This document shows, piece after piece, positions 36,091 to 47,797 of a stretch of DNA of 64,000 nt; position 1 is the first letter of the stretch; each line of letters opens with the position of its first letter. The notes under the pieces are model-generated. The model saw nothing but the letters and a program-made list of their open reading frames with translations, was not told where the DNA came from and did not search any database. Source of the DNA: Nageia nagi (lineage: Eukaryota; Pinophyta); contig JBITNC010000001.1 of NCBI GenBank assembly GCA_050084985.1, positions 60,202,001 through 60,266,000 on the forward strand, in the 5' to 3' direction. The position numbers were made by a program, and so were the translations under genes.

Positions 36091-38392
36091 TGACTTATTT
36101 ATAGCATCCTTACATTCCTTTGATCAAATTCTAGGAATTTATTAGTTAAGGAACCATAAGGATTTAGTGGATTTACATTAAAGATGGATGAATTACACAA
36201 ATGAAGGCCAAGTTGGATAAATAATTTACAAAAAATAAGAATCCTTCTAACCCTAACTAATAAAAATAATTATTATGAAGGGAGAATCATTTATTATATG
36301 ATACTAAATAAGGAGGGCAAGGATGATGAGGAATATATGTTTTCCTAATAGCACTCCTAAAAAAGTATCAAGATGTGTTTCTCAAGGATTTATAGCTTGA
36401 ATGCTTCCCTAAAGGGAATTCAAATTTTCAGTAAAAATAATTTTAAGATTTGAACTCATATCTAGGACTTCCTATTGAATGAAAACCATTGAGATGAAAA
36501 AATTGAAGGTGTAATTAATGGAGTTATTAAAAAAGGATTAACTAAGCCTAATGTCTTTGTATGGGGAGAATAAATGTTATTTGTCAAAAATAGAGATAGA
36601 ATACTAAGTTTGTGTATTGAATATAGAATGTTGAATAAGGTCACTATTAAGTATTAAGAATCGATAGTTGTTAACCTAGATAGATGATCTATTTTATTAA
36701 CTTAAGAATAACACCATATTTTACAAAACTAATCTAAGATCAGGGTGTTATCAAGTAAGAATTAAGTAGATAGCTACTTACAAGATGATATTCAAATTTT
36801 AGTATGGATATTATGAATTCATTATGTTACCTTTTGTTTTAACCAATTCCATACTATCATATATGAATAAGATAAACATTGTATTTAGGAAGCATTAGAT
36901 CTTTTTGTGTTGGTTTTCCTCAATGATATTTTGGTCTAGTCTAAGCATAAGGAAGAACCTCATGACTAATACTTGAAATTGATGTGAGATACCTTAAGGA
37001 AGCACCAACTATATGGAAAATTATTGAAATATGATTTTTATGTATCCAAAGTCTAATATTTATGGTATATAATTTATATTAAGGGAATCTCTATGGACCT
37101 AAGTAAATTATGAGTTGGCTTGCACCAACCAATATTTTCAAGGTGAGAAATTTTATAGGACTTGTAGGATATTATCATATATTTGTAAAGGATTTATTCA
37201 AGATAGCTCATTTGATAACTAATAACCAATTTAAGAAAAAGTAATTTAAATGTAAACATAAGTGTAAAAAGGCATTTTCCATATTAAAAACCAAATTTAC
37301 CTCATTTCCCATTCTTAAAATTCTTGATCCTTTATTTTACAATTTATATTAATGCTTCTATAGAAGGAGTAGGAGGTTTTCTCTTAATATGGATTATTAG
37401 TTTCATTTAAGTATAAAAACATTAAAGAAATATGAGCTTAGCTATGCAAACCATGATTTGGAGTTGATACTAATAATGCATGCCTTGAAAATATGGAGAT
37501 ACTATATCTTGGAAAAACCATTTGAACTTAGATTCGATCAATAAATTTGAGATATATATTCACACAACCCACCCTAAATTCTCAACATAAATTATTCATA
37601 AAATTTATATTTGAGTATGATTTCAAAATTGGAAATATAATAGGGAAGGAGAATAAGGTAGTAGATCTCATAAGTAGGAGATAATATCTAATGGGCATTG
37701 CTCGAAGCCAATTTGAGTTAACTGATCAAGTAAATAAAATACAATTTTAAGACCCTTATTGTATTATAACAAGGATGTATATGAACGAAAAGATATTAAC
37801 AATAAAAAATTATTTAAAAGTGATAACTTCTTATGTCTTATGAAAATAATTTTAATTATTGCAATTAAGGAGCTAAGTCAAATAATGATGGTTGAGATGC
37901 ACCATTTTGCATATCCAAAGAGTGCAAAAATGAAGTAAATACATTATTTTGTAGAGGAATGAAGGTAAATATAATAAATTATGTATCAAGATGCCTTGAA
38001 TACTATAAGGTTAAGTCTTAACACCAACATCCATGAGGATATTTACACACATATGGAATTCCAACTCTAAAATAGTAGGTTATATCCATTTATTTTATAG
38101 TGGATTTACCTAAAAAATGGTTTTAGCATGATGCAATATTAATGGTCATGGATAACTTAAAAAAAGTAGTACATTTCATTCTAGGTAATATTATTGATTA
38201 TGCTATTACATTGTCTAATAAATTTACAAAATAAGTAATAATATCTAACATGGATTTGAGATTTAATTTATTTTTTTGGAAATATCTACATCAGGTTGTA
38301 GGGATCTAATTGAAAATTAGCTTGGCCTATTATCTTGAGATGGATAGGAAAACCAATGGGTGAACCAAGTACTTGAGAATATCCTTCAAATG
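36091..38392 (+). pseudogene. Decayed gypsy RT-RNase H-integrase (3' part of the host element)
   Basis: In fragments and shifting frames the plus strand shows the chromovirus-type gypsy pol order. The start of RT is near 36340-36480 (LLKKYQDVFLKDL), then GVIKKGLTKPNVFVWGE and a LNKVTIK turn. The catalytic box is near 36910-36945 (FLNDILV, one aspartate lost), followed by SKHKEE and ISMDLSK. RNase H appears near 37345-37390 (INASIEGVGG, with the first aspartate changed), and integrase near 38130-38385 (a HDAI-like stretch, then MDRKTNG, compare the family motif TDGQTERTN). Stops are frequent. It is cut at 38392 by the palindromic element and resumes at 50099. Confidence 0.75.
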
Positions 38393-38554
38393 TGTAGACA
38401 CTCGAAATGAACCCTATCTTTAATTTAATAAATAAATAAATAAAATAAGTATTTTTTCTAAAATATATCACATTCAAATAATTGTTGATTAAGATTGTGT
38501 AACATATGTGTCGTGAACAATCTTAACCAAAAGTAAATCAAGAATAATCACCAG

Positions 38555-39800
38555 CCTTGTCATATTTCCGGAACATTATACTTACTGGTTCTGGCTATTT
38601 AATCACTCCCTGATGACATCATCATCTCCAGGACCTGGTTTCATTCAAAATGTGAATTCTGTTCTCCCCGTGACATCATCGTCATATTTTCGAAATGTTA
38701 TACTTACTGGTTCCGGCTATTTGATCCCTCCCTGATGATGTCATCATCTTCGGGACCCGGTTTCATTCAAAATGTGAACTTTGTTCTCCCCATGACATCA
38801 TCATCATATTTTTGGAATGTTATACTTATTGGTTCTGGTTATTTGATCATTCCCTGATGACATCATCACTTTTGAGACCCGATTTCATTCAAAATTGTGA
38901 ACTTCATTCTCCCCGTGATGTCATCGTCATAATTCTGAAACATTATACTTATTGGTTTCAGCTATTTTATCACTCCCTGATGACATCATCATCTCTAGGA
39001 CCCGATTTCATTCAAAATGTGAATTCCATTCTCCCCGTGATGTCATCATCATATTTTCGGAATGTTATACTTACTAGTTCTGGCTATTTGATCTCTTCCT
39101 GATGATGTCGTCACTTTCAGGACCTGATTCATTCAAAATGTGAACTCCGTTCTCCCCGTGACATCATCATCATATTTCTGAAATGTTATACTTACTAGTT
39201 CTAGCTATTTGATCATTCCCCCATGACGTTGTCATTTCCAGGACCCAGTTCATTCAGACTGTGAACTTCATTCTCCTCGTGACATCATCGTCATATTTCC
39301 AGAATGTTATACTTATTGGTTCTAGCTATTTGATCCCTCCCTGATGACATCATCATTTTCAGGACCCAGTTTCATTCAAAATGTGAATTCCATTTTCCCC
39401 GTGACATCATCGTCATATTTTTGAAATGTTATACTTCCCGACTCTGGCTATTTGGTCACCCCTTGCTGACCTCATCATCTCCGAAACTCGAGCTTTTCCA
39501 TAACTAAGCTTTATCATTTCCTTCCAGAATGCTTTACTCATCGACTCCGGCTATTTAGTCACCCCTTGCTGACCTCATCATCTCTAGAACCCAGTTTTTA
39601 CCAAAACATGACTATCTTATCCTCTATGATGTCATCATTTTATTCTAGAACACTTTTACTTTCGGAACACTTAATTTATGGGCTCCGGCTTCTTCGATTA
39701 TCTCTTACCGACCTCACCTCTTTCGGAACTTGGGCTTTTCCACAATTGAGCTTTATCCTTTCTTCTAAGACATCATCATTTCATTTTGGAATGCTTTATC
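38555..39800 (+). repeat. ~122-bp tandem array in left U3 with TGACGTCA-derived sites
   Basis: The landmark CTTACTGGTTCTGGCTATTT, with variants, recurs at 38581, 38703, 38825, 38948, 39070, 39191, 39312 and 39434, spacing 121-123 bp. More degenerate units follow to about 39800. Every full unit carries two copies of an eight-base site written TGACATCA or TGATGTCA (rarely TGACGTTG or TGATGTCG). These are the deamination products of the palindrome TGACGTCA, a bZIP/CRE-type site. Confidence 0.9.
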
Positions 39801-40210
39801 TATTGATTTCGGCTTATTTTGTTTGCTCCAAAAAAACTCCCAGGGATCTTAAAATGAACTCATGATTGCAAGTATAGTACACCGGGGCTTCAATAAGGAA
39901 TTTAGTATGCATGAATATACAATAATCATCGGATCAATCTTTTCGAACATATATAAAACAAGTGTTCTTACAACCCTTGTCATTAAAAAATGACCATAGA
40001 GCGACCAATCTAATGTTAATATATAATCGCTAAAAAATCGGTGACGATCCATGAACAGTTAAACAACAAACAAATCTAAGCCTAGAATAGCTTAGTACGT
40101 ATAATTTGTAATCATAGATACAGATGGAAGATAATAACATGTCAAAATTTAGTTCAAGAGGTTACCTATAATTTGGGGATGGTAAACAAATTAATAACAA
40201 ACTATTGAGC

Positions 40211-40220
40211 TTATAAATAC
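40211..40220 (+). promoter_or_regulatory. TATA box of left LTR
   Basis: TTATAAATAC, about 600 bp before the LTR end and downstream of the tandem array, with a counterpart in the inverted LTR. Confidence 0.6.
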
Positions 40221-40815
40221 AAGCTCTGTAGGTGAACAAAGGGACCCAATTTTACTGTAGCAAAGCTCTGCTAAAATCATATCAAGAGGTTATTAGCAAA
40301 GGTTGTAAGCTTGATCAATAGTTAATTTCCTCTCGATTATATTTCCAGATTATGTTGTTCATTTTGTGAATTCATATGTGAGAGCAGGTATGCTTTTGAT
40401 GTGTTGCTCATTTTCTGTGTGCAGGGTCAATACAGGAGAAGAACGACAGAAGTATGCACGGAAGAAAATAACAAAGGAATAGATAAAAACACTTAAAAAC
40501 TCTGTGAAGATTACTCTAGTACATACAGAGCTAATTTTCAATGATTCAAAGATTGGTTGATGGCGATTCACCAGATAGATAATAGAGATTGATTGTTGTC
40601 CATCCACCTGCATTGATTATTATCGATTCTCAATGATCACTGTCAAATGTTGATTACAACAGATCAATAAAAACTCGCTTATTTGTATTCAAATACTTTA
40701 GAATATAATATCATTACTATTATCGATGTGTATTATCGAATATGTTCATGATTAATTATGTTGAATGATTTATCTTTCTAAATTGCATTTTAGGTTCATA
40801 TTTTGATGTACACAA

Positions 40816-40832
40816 TCTGGCGCTAGAAGGAG
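40816..40832 (+). promoter_or_regulatory. Primer-binding site, left copy
   Basis: TCTGGCGCTAGAAGGAG, directly after the LTR end. TGGCGCTAGAAGGAGGG-type sites are common in plant Ty3/gypsy elements. I do not assign the tRNA. Confidence 0.75.
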
Positions 40833-41902
40833 GGCCCCTTGCATGCATTTCAGAAAATTAAAACAAAAATAGGATCAATTGCATGTTGTTTTGTATTTTA
40901 TTTTTTCTATTTGCATCCTATGGAATCGGATACTAACTTACTCTGTTTGATTTGTTGCTTTATTTTGTTTTCTATGTTCTCCGAATCGGCAACAATCTTT
41001 GTGAAATCTGGTATGTTTTATAACCCGACCTAAATACAACAAGTTAATTATATATTTAAAATGACAGTATGTAGAACTGTGTGTGATCTCTCTACTCAGA
41101 GTGCATTTAGGAAATGGGTAGTAAAAGGTTAAATACATTTGTTATTAATTTATTTTATGTATAATGTTAGGTATTTATTTTTAATGTTTGGATTAAAGAT
41201 ATGTACACATTAAATGCTTTTTATCTTATCTACTTATGCTCTCACTTTGCGCTTCGTGCGATCTAAGGTGACCAGAATAGACATGATAAGAAGGGTTAAA
41301 TTATCCACATATAATCACCTCTTACTAAGTCTGCCCTTACCACTCCATTGGAGGTCGAAGGGATATGTGACTAGTAAGAGGAAGTAATTTATTACATTTA
41401 ATATCTTTTGGGAGGGTAGTATGCATAAGTCTATCTTACTTGTTTAAATGCATTTCATAAAGGCCTTAAGAAATAATTGAACATTAACGAGTTGGATGTC
41501 GCTACCAACCGTTAATTCTTACTTCTCTGTAACCACCGATATAATGCACTTGAAACCATAGAGCCAGTTACACTTGGAGGTGATGACCAAGGTAACTTTC
41601 CTTTAGGTAGGAGTCAAAAAAGAGACTCATCCAGAACCAAGCCAAAAGCCATAGAAACTTGCAAATGTTAGAATTACCCAACCTACCTTGTTTTACACTT
41701 GACTAGTCAAAACAAATTAGGAAAATTGAAAAATAAACAACTCATATCGCTCATGTAATTCAGACATTAAAAATATGCGAAAAAGTTAAAAAGATAAGCA
41801 CATAGTTAAAAGTCAGTTTGCATATAGGATGTTTGTGCATTAAATTGTTTTCTCGAAAATATAATCTAAAAGATAAAAAATAAAGTTTTTTGTTTACGAT
41901 GT

Positions 41903-43261
41903 TTGTTTATGATATTTAAAATGGTTCAAACTAGAAGTATGACTGCTAAGCAAATACAAGAATACCCATTAAATATACAAGAATTAGATCCAAATGATAT
42001 GGATTTAATTGAGTCTTCAGTTAGGAAGCCACCTCTTTTAGAGGAATCAAATTCATGGGTCATTCGTTATGGAGGTAAAGATGATGATTGTGGTTATAAT
42101 CAATCTAGATTACAAAGTCAAATTATAGATAATCCTATCGTAAGGAATAGAACACAAGTGTTAGAGGAAGAATTGATTGAAATTCGTCATCGTATAGCTA
42201 ATCTTAGGGATATGCCTAATATGTCTTCTAGATTAACAGGAGATATAGAAAAACTAGATCAAAAGCTTGATAACTTAGAAATTAATGAGAATAAATCTCG
42301 GGCCAACACTATAGCAATACCACAGACTGAGCCCTATAAAATTAAATATGAAAGAATCAGTCAATCATCAGGTGGTAGAAGAGTCAGTTCTTCAAATCGA
42401 AAGGAGGGATCTTCTTTTTCTTTCGAATTAAGAAGAAATGAAGCTGCAATACCTTTGATTAATTTATCTCAAAAGGAACTTTCAATGAAACAAACAAAAA
42501 AATCTTATGCCACAAAAGAAGGATCAAATAGAAGGACATCTAAGTTTAAAGTAGAAGAGATACCTTCTTATGAAGAACTACAAAAACAACAATTATATAA
42601 AACAACAACTGGTAAAAGGTTCACGGAAGTATATGCTGAGGATATTAAAAGGGCTTCAGACATGCAATATATCCTAGAGGAAGAAAAAAGAAAAGCTGAT
42701 GAACTTAGTAAATTGCAAGAACAAGAGGATAAATTAAAAGAAATGGAAGAGAAATTTCTTAGAGATAAAAGAAAATCTATAGAATAAGAACAAGCAAAGA
42801 AAGAAAGAAACGATTTCTTGGAACCAGAAAAGAAAACACTTCATAAAGAGCACGAGATTCAACTTCGTTTACAAGAATTACAACGTAAAGAATTAGAAAA
42901 CGAAAAGATAAAAAAGGAACGATATCTACGCATTGAGAAAGAAAAACAAAGACAGTGGGATGAATATCAAAGAATAAGACATTTAAAACCAGAAACTCCT
43001 GAAGGAAGTCAAATACAAAGATATCGAGATCCTTATATAGATAGACAAGAAGCGCTGGATAGAGAGGCAACCATTTTATTACAAAAGGAAATGGAAAAGG
43101 AATCAGAACTTCAAAGATTATATGATAAACAAAAGCGAGATTCTATTAAAAGTTGGGTTGAACAAACCCAAAATCAAGCAAGACTACCCAATTATAAGGG
43201 AAGAGACCTACATGAAAAAGGGATACCTCAAAAACCTCCTAGAATTCCTATTCCACGATGA
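41903..43261 (+). pseudogene. N-terminal gag extension, coiled-coil rich
   Basis: Open frames 41903-42787 and 42818-43261 are in the same frame, separated by one TAA at 42785-42787, and a TGA ends the second (CGA-TGA-CAT). A frameshift separates them from the frame at 43417. The likely start is the second ATG, giving MVQTRSMTAKQI, a common opening of plant gypsy gags. Residues about 60-130 and most of the second frame are long lysine/glutamate/glutamine-rich heptad-like stretches, predicted coiled coil. Broken in this copy by two stops and one shift. Confidence 0.7.
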
Positions 43262-43416
43262 CATTCACCTCTTAAAATATTACCTCCACCACTGTTAGAA
43301 ATTCCTTCTGATTATGAGTCTTATACTTCAAGATCAATTTCGGAAAAGATCCAAATATTCGGAGATATCATAGGCACATTCAAGGTCATAAAACCGATAA
43401 AGAATTAGAAAATTTT

Positions 43417-45861
43417 ATGAAGGATTTTATAAATCGAGAAATGAATGTTCAAGGACTTCAAAAGTTAAATTACAAGAATATTTGCAATGAGCCTATTCAT
43501 CCAAGTGTTCCAAAAAAGAAACTACCACATAGGTTTGAATTTCCTAAAATAGAGCCATTTAAAGGAAGAGAAGACCCCAAAGAACACTTGAGGAAATTTA
43601 CATTTTCTAGTTATCAGATAGCCAATGATGATTCATTAATGTTACGTATATTTCCTATGACACTCGTAGGTCAAGCTTTGGATTGGTATAATAGTTTACC
43701 TATGCATAGTTTATATACGTTCGAACAATTGGCTAATCAATTTCTTGAACATTTTAGAATTAATATTAAAGAAAAATCTTCAATTACAGATCTTACAAGA
43801 TTGCAACAATTTCCTGATGAAACCATACAAGATTACATCTCAAGATGGCGGGCTATACTCACTAGTATGCCTTATACAATACCACAAGAAGAATTGGTTA
43901 AATTATTTAGCCAAAGTTGTTTAAGACCAATAGCTAGTGTTCTCCAAATTCAACAACATAAAACTTTTGAAGAAGCTATTGCTCAGGCAGTAGTTATAGA
44001 AAGAGTTAAAATTCAAGATGGAGAACTAAAATTCAAGAAAAAAGAATACAAAAAAGGTAATCAAAATGAGAACATTAGTAAAAAACTACAAAATAATCAA
44101 ATAGCTACAACAGAAAATTGTGGTCCTTCTTCAAAAATAGAAGAAAGTACTGAACCTAAACCGAAAAGAAATTTTACTCTATTATCAGAACCATTAGCCC
44201 AAATACTTAAAAAATTATGTGATAATGGTATGATTACATTACCTGATATAAAGCCTGAAAATCCTAATGCTAAAGAAAGTAAATGGTATAAGGAGAATGA
44301 ATTTTGTGCTTATCATAGACAAAAGGGACATAATACAAATAAATGTCGAACTTTACAACACAAAATTCAAGACTTGATAGATAGTCGAAAGATAGATGTG
44401 GATAATCCTGTTGTACCTTCAAATCAAAATTTAGGGATATATCAAAATCCTTTACCCTCACATCAGGCTAATAATGTGGCAGTTATCCCAAATCAATTGA
44501 ACTATACAGGGGATAATAAGGATATACCATTTATAGGAACTATAGATGATTCAATACATATGATTGGTATAGCCACAAGAGCACAACAATATCAGGATAA
44601 ACAGGATAATCCTCAAAAAAATCAAGCGACATCAAACCCAATTAATATACAACCTATACCTCCTCCGCAGCAACCTAAAGTCTCGATAAAAGGTGCTCTC
44701 CAATGTCAGTTAAAAATGTCTCCAGTAAAGATGACGTTGTTTGAATTATTACAACAGTCTGAGAGTTATAGGGAAGCCATGAATCAAATTCTACAAGAAA
44801 TTCAAGTGGATATTAGTAATCCCAATAACTTCATTTCAATAGTTGAAAGTTTGAGAATATCTCAACAACCTAGTATCACCTTCTACGAACAAGAAAGATT
44901 AGATAACGATGGACCAGGCGGACTTGATCCACCCTTACATATAATTGGCAATGTAGATGGAAAATTATTTATAAGAATTTTAATAGATGAGGGTTCAGCC
45001 ATAAATATAATTTCAGATGCTGCATATAAAAAGCTAAATTTACCAGAATCAATTATCTTAGCTCCTTCTTTGCAAATTAGAGCTTTTAATGATGCAGTGT
45101 GTTCAACCCTAGGATCAATAGTGCTGCCAATTACAGTAGGTGCTAAAACCGTCCAAACATTATTACATATAATTGAAGGAAATATTATACAATATAATGT
45201 TCTTTTAGGACGTCCATGGATTAGAGAAATGCAATGTGTTCCATCAACTTATCATGGATGTTTAAAGTACATCTATAAGGATAAAGTTCATTGTGTGTTT
45301 AAAGACCCAGATCCTTATTCACATTGTAACTTAATCTTTGATACAAATGAAGTGACATTACCATCTCCTAATCTGTCGACTATATTAATGAACGAAAATA
45401 TGAATCAATCTGAAGTCATAAAAGTAAAAAATGATATAGTTATACAAGATAAAGATGCTTGGGAAAAATTTGCTAAAACTTTAGATGAAAAGCATGGAGC
45501 GTCTTCATCAAAACAGGTAAATACTACATGTAATGATAACTCATCCGATGTATATCCAGTAAAGATTAAAATAAGGGATTTAGGGATGGGAGAATATGAT
45601 ATAGATGATGTGATATTTAATATACCTTCATCACAAGAAGCGGGTAGATTTTTTGAATCACCTAATGTGATTGGACAAATAGTGCCTTTAGGTGAAATAC
45701 CTAATCAAACAATGTTTGTTTATGCAGGAATAGTAGATCCTATATCAACAATATCCAATCAAATATATGAAGGATATTTCAATAATGATATGAAATATTT
45801 ATCGCCATGTTCAAGAACATTTGTCTTAAACTATTTTAACAAATGTAATTGGCAAGGATGA
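43417..45861 (+). CDS. Gypsy gag-protease polyprotein (palindromic element)
   Basis: An 814-codon open frame. Gag core at about residues 40-190: FEFPKIEPFKGREDPKEHL, then ALDWYNSLP and FEQLANQFLEHFRI. A zinc-binding segment of the C-x2-H-x4-H-x4-C type lies at about 297-310 (CAYHRQKGHNTNKC), as in Tat/Athila-like gypsy elements. The aspartic protease is near residue 523 (LIDEGSAINIIS, D-E-G-S in place of D-T/S-G, a variant seen in this clade) with VLLGRPWI near 598. The frame continues past the TGA at 45859-45861 into the next fragment, so the stop is probably a CGA-to-TGA decay. Gag would package the RNA; the copy lacks all later pol functions. Confidence 0.85.
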   Translation: MKDFINREMNVQGLQKLNYKNICNEPIHPSVPKKKLPHRFEFPKIEPFKGREDPKEHLRKFTFSSYQIANDDSLMLRIFPMTLVGQALDWYNSLPMHSLYTFEQLANQFLEHFRINIKEKSSITDLTRLQQFPDETIQDYISRWRAILTSMPYTIPQEELVKLFSQSCLRPIASVLQIQQHKTFEEAIAQAVVIERVKIQDGELKFKKKEYKKGNQNENISKKLQNNQIATTENCGPSSKIEESTEPKPKRNFTLLSEPLAQILKKLCDNGMITLPDIKPENPNAKESKWYKENEFCAYHRQKGHNTNKCRTLQHKIQDLIDSRKIDVDNPVVPSNQNLGIYQNPLPSHQANNVAVIPNQLNYTGDNKDIPFIGTIDDSIHMIGIATRAQQYQDKQDNPQKNQATSNPINIQPIPPPQQPKVSIKGALQCQLKMSPVKMTLFELLQQSESYREAMNQILQEIQVDISNPNNFISIVESLRISQQPSITFYEQERLDNDGPGGLDPPLHIIGNVDGKLFIRILIDEGSAINIISDAAYKKLNLPESIILAPSLQIRAFNDAVCSTLGSIVLPITVGAKTVQTLLHIIEGNIIQYNVLLGRPWIREMQCVPSTYHGCLKYIYKDKVHCVFKDPDPYSHCNLIFDTNEVTLPSPNLSTILMNENMNQSEVIKVKNDIVIQDKDAWEKFAKTLDEKHGASSSKQVNTTCNDNSSDVYPVKIKIRDLGMGEYDIDDVIFNIPSSQEAGRFFESPNVIGQIVPLGEIPNQTMFVYAGIVDPISTISNQIYEGYFNNDMKYLSPCSRTFVLNYFNKCNWQG

Positions 45862-45864
45862 GGA

Positions 45865-46764
45865 TTGGGTCGATATGAACAAGGTCCCCAAGAAATAATT
45901 GAATTACAATATCAAGATCCCACTGATAAAAGTGGATTAGGCTATAAGAATGGATATAAAAATCTTGATAAATTAGGAAATTTGGAAGAAGAAAATTTGG
46001 ATTATAATGAAGAGATTTTAGAAAAAGAATCCATAGTACAAGAAAGTATTGATCTAAGAGAAGAACTATTAGGTGCAATGGATGTCTTAGAAGGGGTCAA
46101 AGCGCTTTTCATAAATAATATTGAATCACCCCGAAACCATTCATGCTCATCAAGTGAGGTACAAGAAAAAATAAATAGAAATGTCAAATCATCAATCAGT
46201 TCATGTTTCGATATACCATCGGTGAATATGGTTATAATAAAAGAAAAAGATGTTGAAGATCAAAATAGTGAACAAATAGATGAAGCCAATGAAAAGCATG
46301 ATTTAATCAAAATAATAGCCGATACTCCTACAGATGAAATAATTGCCGATTTTTCCCTTATATCATCCAATCCTTTGGTACACAAATTCAAAAACATAGA
46401 TTACATATTTGATTCCTATAAAGATCAAGTATGCACGAATAAGCAAATTCAAGAATGTGATGAAGAATATAGCATTAACGATAATGGTTGGATACCGGTA
46501 CCGAATCAATTAGAAGAAGGATCGCATATGCTTACTGAAAAGGTCTTAAAAATAAACATCAGTAATGATCCTCAGAATCCTAAAATAATTCAATTAGGAG
46601 AAAATCTCATAGAAACTGAACAAGAAAAGATTATAACCTTATTAAAAGAAAGAGAAAAGGTATTCGCATGGTCATATGCGGACATGCCTGGAATAGACCC
46701 TAAACTAGTAGTACATAATTTAGCCTTAAAGCCTGATGCTAAACCTGTTAAACAAAAATTTTAA
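45865..46764 (+). pseudogene. Linker and first residues of gypsy RT, cut at palindrome junction
   Basis: Same frame as 43417-45861, separated by one TGA. An acidic linker of about 250 residues is followed by the start of a gypsy reverse transcriptase (REKVFAWSYADMPGIDPKLV, then KPDAKPVKQ). There the family sequence stops and the strand turns into the inverted leader. The stop TAA at 46762-46764 belongs to the inverted sequence. The RT catalytic region is absent. Confidence 0.85.
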
Positions 46765-46770
46765 TGCACA
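46750..46770. other. Snap-back junction of the palindromic element
   Basis: Plus-strand gag-pol sequence (...AAACAAAAATT) passes into the reverse complement of the leader (TTAATGCACAAACATCC...). The leader complement at the same place reads AAACAATTTAATGCAC, so AAACAA and TTTAATGCAC are shared across the join. This is the overlap expected if a 3' end annealed to its own leader. Confidence 0.75.
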
Positions 46771-47780
46771 AACATCCTATATGCAAACTGACTTTTAACT
46801 ATGTGCTTATCTTTTTAACTTTTTCGCATATTTTTAATGTCTGAATTACATGAGCGATATGAGTTTTTATTTTTTAATTTTTTTCAATTTTCCTAATTTG
46901 TTTTGACTAGTCAAGTGTAAAATAAGGTAGGTTGGGTAATTCTAACATTTGCAAGTTTCTATGGCTTTTGGCTTGGTTCTGGATGAGTCTCTTTTTTTAC
47001 TCCTACCTAAAGGAAAGTTACCTTGGTCATCACCTCCAAGTGTAACTAGCTCTATGGTTTCAAGTGCATTATATTGGTGGTTACAGAGAAGTAAGAATTA
47101 ACGGTTGGTAGCGACATCCAACTCGTTAATGTTCAATTATTTCTTAAGGCCTTTATGAAATGCATTTAAACAAGTAAGATAGACTTATGCATACTACCCT
47201 CCCAAAAGATATTAAATGTAATAAATTACTTCCTCTTACTAGTCACATATCCCTTCGACCTCCAATGGAGTGGTAAGGGCAGACTTGGTAAGAGGTGATT
47301 ATATGTGGATAATTTAACCCTTCTTATCAGGTCTATTCTGGTCACCTTAGATCGCATGAAGTGCAAAGGGAGAGCATAAGTAGACAAGATAAAAAGTATT
47401 TAATGTGTACATATCTTTAATCCAAACATTAAAAATAAATACCTAACATTATACATAAAATAAATTAATAACAAATGTATTTAACCTTTTACTACCCATT
47501 TCCTAAATGCACTCTGAGCAAAGAGATCACACACAGTTCTACATATTGTCATTTTAAATATATAATTATCTTGCTGTATTCAGTTCGGGTTATAAAACAT
47601 ACCAGATTTCACAAAGATTATTGCTGATCCGGAGAACACAGAAAACAAAACAAAGCAACAAATCAAACAGAGTAAGTTAGTATCCGATTCCACAGGATGC
47701 AAACAAAAAAAATAAAATACAAAACAACATGCAAGTGATCCTATTTTTGTTTTAATTTTTTGAAATGCATGCAAGGGGCC

Positions 47781-47797
47781 CTCCTTCTAGCACCAGA
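47781..47797 (-). promoter_or_regulatory. Primer-binding site, right inverted copy
   Basis: Reverse complement of the left site except for one C-to-T change (TCTGGTGCTAGAAGGAG on the minus strand). Confidence 0.75.

Larger units (their letters stand above)
38393..40814 (+). repeat. Left LTR of the palindromic element
   Basis: Runs from TGTAGACACTCG to GATGTACACA, just before the primer-binding site, about 2.42 kb. The outer part holds the roughly 122-bp tandem array (38555-39800). A TATA box TTATAAATAC lies at 40211-40220, so transcription would start near 40240 and run inward through gag. It has one extra repeat unit of about 110 bp near 39450-39560 relative to the right copy. Confidence 0.85.

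Noticed and set aside
38555-39800. CRISPR array (regular repeats)
   Set aside because: Units are contiguous tandem repeats of about 122 bp without spacers, in a eukaryotic LTR.
40839-41033. 64-codon frame beginning MHAFQKIKTKIG, conserved in the mirror arm at 47774-47580
   Set aside because: The two copies match because the arms are inverted copies of one leader. Substitutions do not favour silent sites, the frame begins just after the primer-binding site and has no domain. I treat it as leader sequence.
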